Of a stretch of DNA of 6,323 nt, positions 5,359-6,323 are shown one piece after another (the first letter of the stretch is position 1; each line of letters opens with the position of its first letter). The stretch comes from Thermoleophilia bacterium (GTDB lineage: Bacteria > Actinomycetota > Thermoleophilia > Gaiellales > SKUG01). The DNA lies in NCBI GenBank assembly GCA_020438525.1, contig JAGQUL010000148.1, positions 1 through 6,323 on the forward strand, read 5' to 3'. Position numbers and translations under genes: made by a program. The notes beneath the pieces are model-generated. The model saw only the letters and a list, made by a program, of their open reading frames with translations, had not been told where the DNA came from and did no database searches.

Positions 5359-5389
5359 CGCGTCGGCCATGCACCGAGCCTCAGGGCGA

Positions 5390-5710
5390 TCACGCCCCCA
5401 GGTCGAGCACGTCCTCGAGTGCGGCATCGACGGCGCGTATCTCGTCGAGCGTGAGGTGGCCAGCCTGTCGCTTCAGGTAGCTGGCATCCACCGCGCCGAC
5501 CTGTTCGCACAGCACGTGAGTCGGCGTGCCCTCGACCGTGATCGTCGGGCGGAAGCTGGTTGGGCGTACTGCCGTTGACGTGGGGCAGACGATGGTCGTC
5601 GACGTGCCGAGCGTCTTGTCGGACTGCACGACCACTGCGAAGCGCCGACCGTGTTGTACATGGCCTCGGCCCGTGGGCAGGGTCAGTTCGAACACGTCAC
5701 CACGGACCAC
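5390..5710 (-). CDS. mazF: MazF/PemK-type endoribonuclease toxin
   Basis: The 106-residue product has the length and conserved blocks of MazF: RGDVFEL at the start, GRRFAVVVQSD (21-31) with the candidate catalytic arginine R23, IVCPTSTAV (40-48) with the conserved Thr/Ser pair, HVLCEQVGAVDASYLKR and a C-terminal LTLDEIRAVDAALEDVLDL. MazF enzymes cut single-stranded RNA at short specific sequences and halt translation until neutralised by the partner antitoxin. The GTG start at 5710 overlaps the antitoxin stop by 14 bases and has GGAGG (5721-5717) six bases upstream inside the antitoxin gene, so the toxin is translated downstream of its antitoxin in one operon. Nothing looks damaged. The cleavage specificity cannot be read from sequence. 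Confidence 0.93.
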   Translation of the reverse strand: MVRGDVFELTLPTGRGHVQHGRRFAVVVQSDKTLGTSTTIVCPTSTAVRPTSFRPTITVEGTPTHVLCEQVGAVDASYLKRQAGHLTLDEIRAVDAALEDVLDLGA

Positions 5711-5969
5711 GCAGTTCCTCCATCATCCGTGCGACGGCAAGGGATTCGGCCACGTCTTCCGGGTCAGCCATGATCGCGGCGACCTCCGCGGCCAACCCCG
5801 ATCGGCGACGCTCGCGCGCCTCGGCCTCGGCGATCGCCTGACGGATCGCCTCGACCTTGGAGATGCCGCGTCGGCGCGCCAGCAGCTCGACCTGACGATG
5901 GCTCTCCTCGCTCAGGCGCAGCGACATGGGTGGTCGTCGTTTCGATGCCATGGTCCCAATGTAGCGCAT
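5697..5969 (-). CDS. Ribbon-helix-helix antitoxin paired with MazF
   Basis: The 90-residue product (84 if the ATG at 5951 is used) has an N-terminal ribbon-helix-helix DNA-binding part: the strand PPMSLRLS, then ESHRQVELLARRRG and SKVEAIRQAIAEAEAR. This is followed by an acidic/hydrophobic tail (AAIMADPEDVAESLAVARMMEEL) that would wrap the MazF toxin. This fits actinobacterial MazE-type antitoxins that use an RHH fold in place of the AbrB-like swapped-hairpin fold. It should repress its own promoter and block the toxin. The ATG at 5951 may be the real start, because a TACATT element (5963-5958) sits at the right distance for a leaderless transcript beginning at that ATG. It is transcribed divergently from dnaE2. 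Confidence 0.88.
   Translation of the reverse strand: MRYIGTMASKRRPPMSLRLSEESHRQVELLARRRGISKVEAIRQAIAEAEARERRRSGLAAEVAAIMADPEDVAESLAVARMMEELRGPW
5717..5721 (-). promoter_or_regulatory. Ribosome binding site of mazF inside the antitoxin gene
   Basis: GGAGG on the minus strand lies six bases before the GTG start at 5710. It supports the non-ATG start and shows that the toxin has its own initiation signal. Confidence 0.75.
5958..5963 (-). promoter_or_regulatory. Candidate -10 element of the toxin-antitoxin operon
   Basis: TACATT on the minus strand is seven bases upstream of the A of the ATG at 5951, which would give a leaderless antitoxin message. No convincing -35 is visible. If correct, the upstream ATG at 5969 is not used. 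Confidence 0.45.
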
Positions 5970-5993
5970 TTCGAGCTACCACCCATCAAGCCG

Positions 5994-6011
5994 ATCGAAC
6001 ATACGTTCGAT
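5994..6011. promoter_or_regulatory. LexA (SOS) box upstream of dnaE2
   Basis: ATCGAACATACGTTCGAT has seven perfectly palindromic bases on each side of a four-base centre and matches the actinobacterial LexA site TCGAAC-N4-GTTCGA exactly. It lies 9-12 bases before the two possible dnaE2 start codons and abuts the putative -10 element, an ideal position for repression relieved by DNA damage. It also lies in the 42 bases upstream of the divergent toxin-antitoxin start. Confidence 0.93.
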
Positions 6012-6016
6012 ACACT
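6011..6016 (+). promoter_or_regulatory. Candidate -10 element of dnaE2
   Basis: TACACT directly follows the LexA box, sharing its last base. Transcription would begin around 6023-6024, at or next to the start codon, implying a leaderless message. No clear -35 hexamer is visible. Confidence 0.5.
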
Positions 6017-6020
6017 GTGG

Positions 6021-6323
6021 ATGATGGCACCGCGATCGGACACGAGCGACTATGTCGAGCTGCACGCGCACAGCGCGTTCTCGTTCGGCGACGGCGCGAG
6101 CCAGCCGGACGAGCTCGCAGCGGCCCTGGCCGAGCACGGCTACACGCACGCCGCGGTCACCGACCACGACAACCTCTGCGGCGCGCTCGAGTTCGCGCAG
6201 GCCGCCAAGGACACCGGCGTGCGCGCGATCACTGGAGCGGAGGTCACCGTCGAGGACGCTGCCGGGCGCCTGCGCCACTGCACGCTGCTCGCGCGCACGG
6301 GGGAGGGCTACGCCAACCTCTGC
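6021..6323 (+). CDS. dnaE2: Error-prone DNA polymerase III alpha subunit DnaE2, N-terminal PHP domain (3' truncated by window)
   Basis: The frame is open to the end of the window, giving the first 101 residues of a protein expected to exceed 1000. It begins a PHP domain: YVELHAHSAFSFGDGASQPDEL (HAHS at 15-18, the metal-binding histidines), VTDHDNLCGALEFAQAAKD (D48, H49, D50) and TGAEVTV (E74). DnaE2 is the C-family polymerase that carries out SOS-induced translesion synthesis with ImuA'/ImuB. A replicative DnaE1 would have the same PHP motifs. The LexA box at the promoter and the ImuB-like tail at the other end of the window favour DnaE2. No Shine-Dalgarno precedes the tandem ATGs at 6021 and 6024. 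Given the -10 position, 6024 may be the leaderless start. Confidence 0.88.
   Translation, partial: MMAPRSDTSDYVELHAHSAFSFGDGASQPDELAAALAEHGYTHAAVTDHDNLCGALEFAQAAKDTGVRAITGAEVTVEDAAGRLRHCTLLARTGEGYANLC

Noticed and set aside
5384..5397. GGGCG-ATCA-CGCCC hairpin at the mazF stop codon
   Set aside because: Five pairs only, overlapping the coding end and lacking a T-run; too weak to call a terminator in such GC-rich DNA.
1..6323. tRNA, rRNA, insertion sequence or integrase attachment site
   Set aside because: No cloverleaf-like sequence, transposase motif or flanking direct repeat pair was seen by eye, so no mobile element is claimed for the intervening block.

Overview
The window is GC-rich throughout, with heavy use of G or C at third codon positions. 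Every convincing gene looks actinobacterial. The best lineage pointer is a secreted protein with calcium-binding thrombospondin-3-like repeats, whose mature N-terminus resembles a hypothetical family I associate with Thermoleophilia (Solirubrobacterales). The translesion-synthesis genes at the two ends also fit an actinobacterium. The class assignment is inference from remembered family resemblance, not a search.

Layout. (1) 1-219 is the C-terminal tail of an ImuB / DUF6504-like protein of the mutagenic repair cassette. (2) 341-1552 is a two-helix ion-channel-like protein flanked on both sides by RCK (TrkA-N) domains. (3) 1553-1880 is a non-coding stretch holding C-runs (G-runs on the minus strand), a nested palindrome, a promoter-like AT-rich island and a hairpin in the leader of the next gene. 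(4) 1881-2426 encodes a 181-residue orphan protein. (5) 2498-4059 is a two-gene unit: an ECF-type sigma factor, overlapped (ATGA) by a single-pass membrane protein with a Gln/Pro-rich outer domain, probably its regulator. (6) 4060-4215 contains tandem inverted repeats, a promoter candidate and a leader that may mask its own ribosome binding site. (7) 4216-5058 is the secreted calcium-repeat protein. (8) 5143-5358 is a decayed glyoxalase/VOC gene. (9) 5390-5969 on the minus strand is a ribbon-helix-helix/MazF toxin-antitoxin pair. (10) 6021 to the end is the start of dnaE2, preceded by a perfect LexA box.

How the parts relate. The two ends belong to the SOS mutasome (ImuB and DnaE2), genes that lie side by side in many actinobacteria. 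Here about 5.8 kb of envelope, signalling and toxin-antitoxin genes lies between them. The sigma factor and its membrane partner look like an envelope-signal switch. The orphan gene at 1881 and the calcium-repeat gene at 4216 share an identical 10-base promoter-proximal motif at almost the same distance from their start codons, and both have structured leaders, so they may be co-regulated. The dnaE2 and toxin-antitoxin genes diverge from a 69-base spacer containing the LexA box.

The strongest leads are the split mutasome locus, the RCK-pore-RCK protein with a non-canonical filter, and the possible sigma / membrane regulator / calcium-repeat output system.
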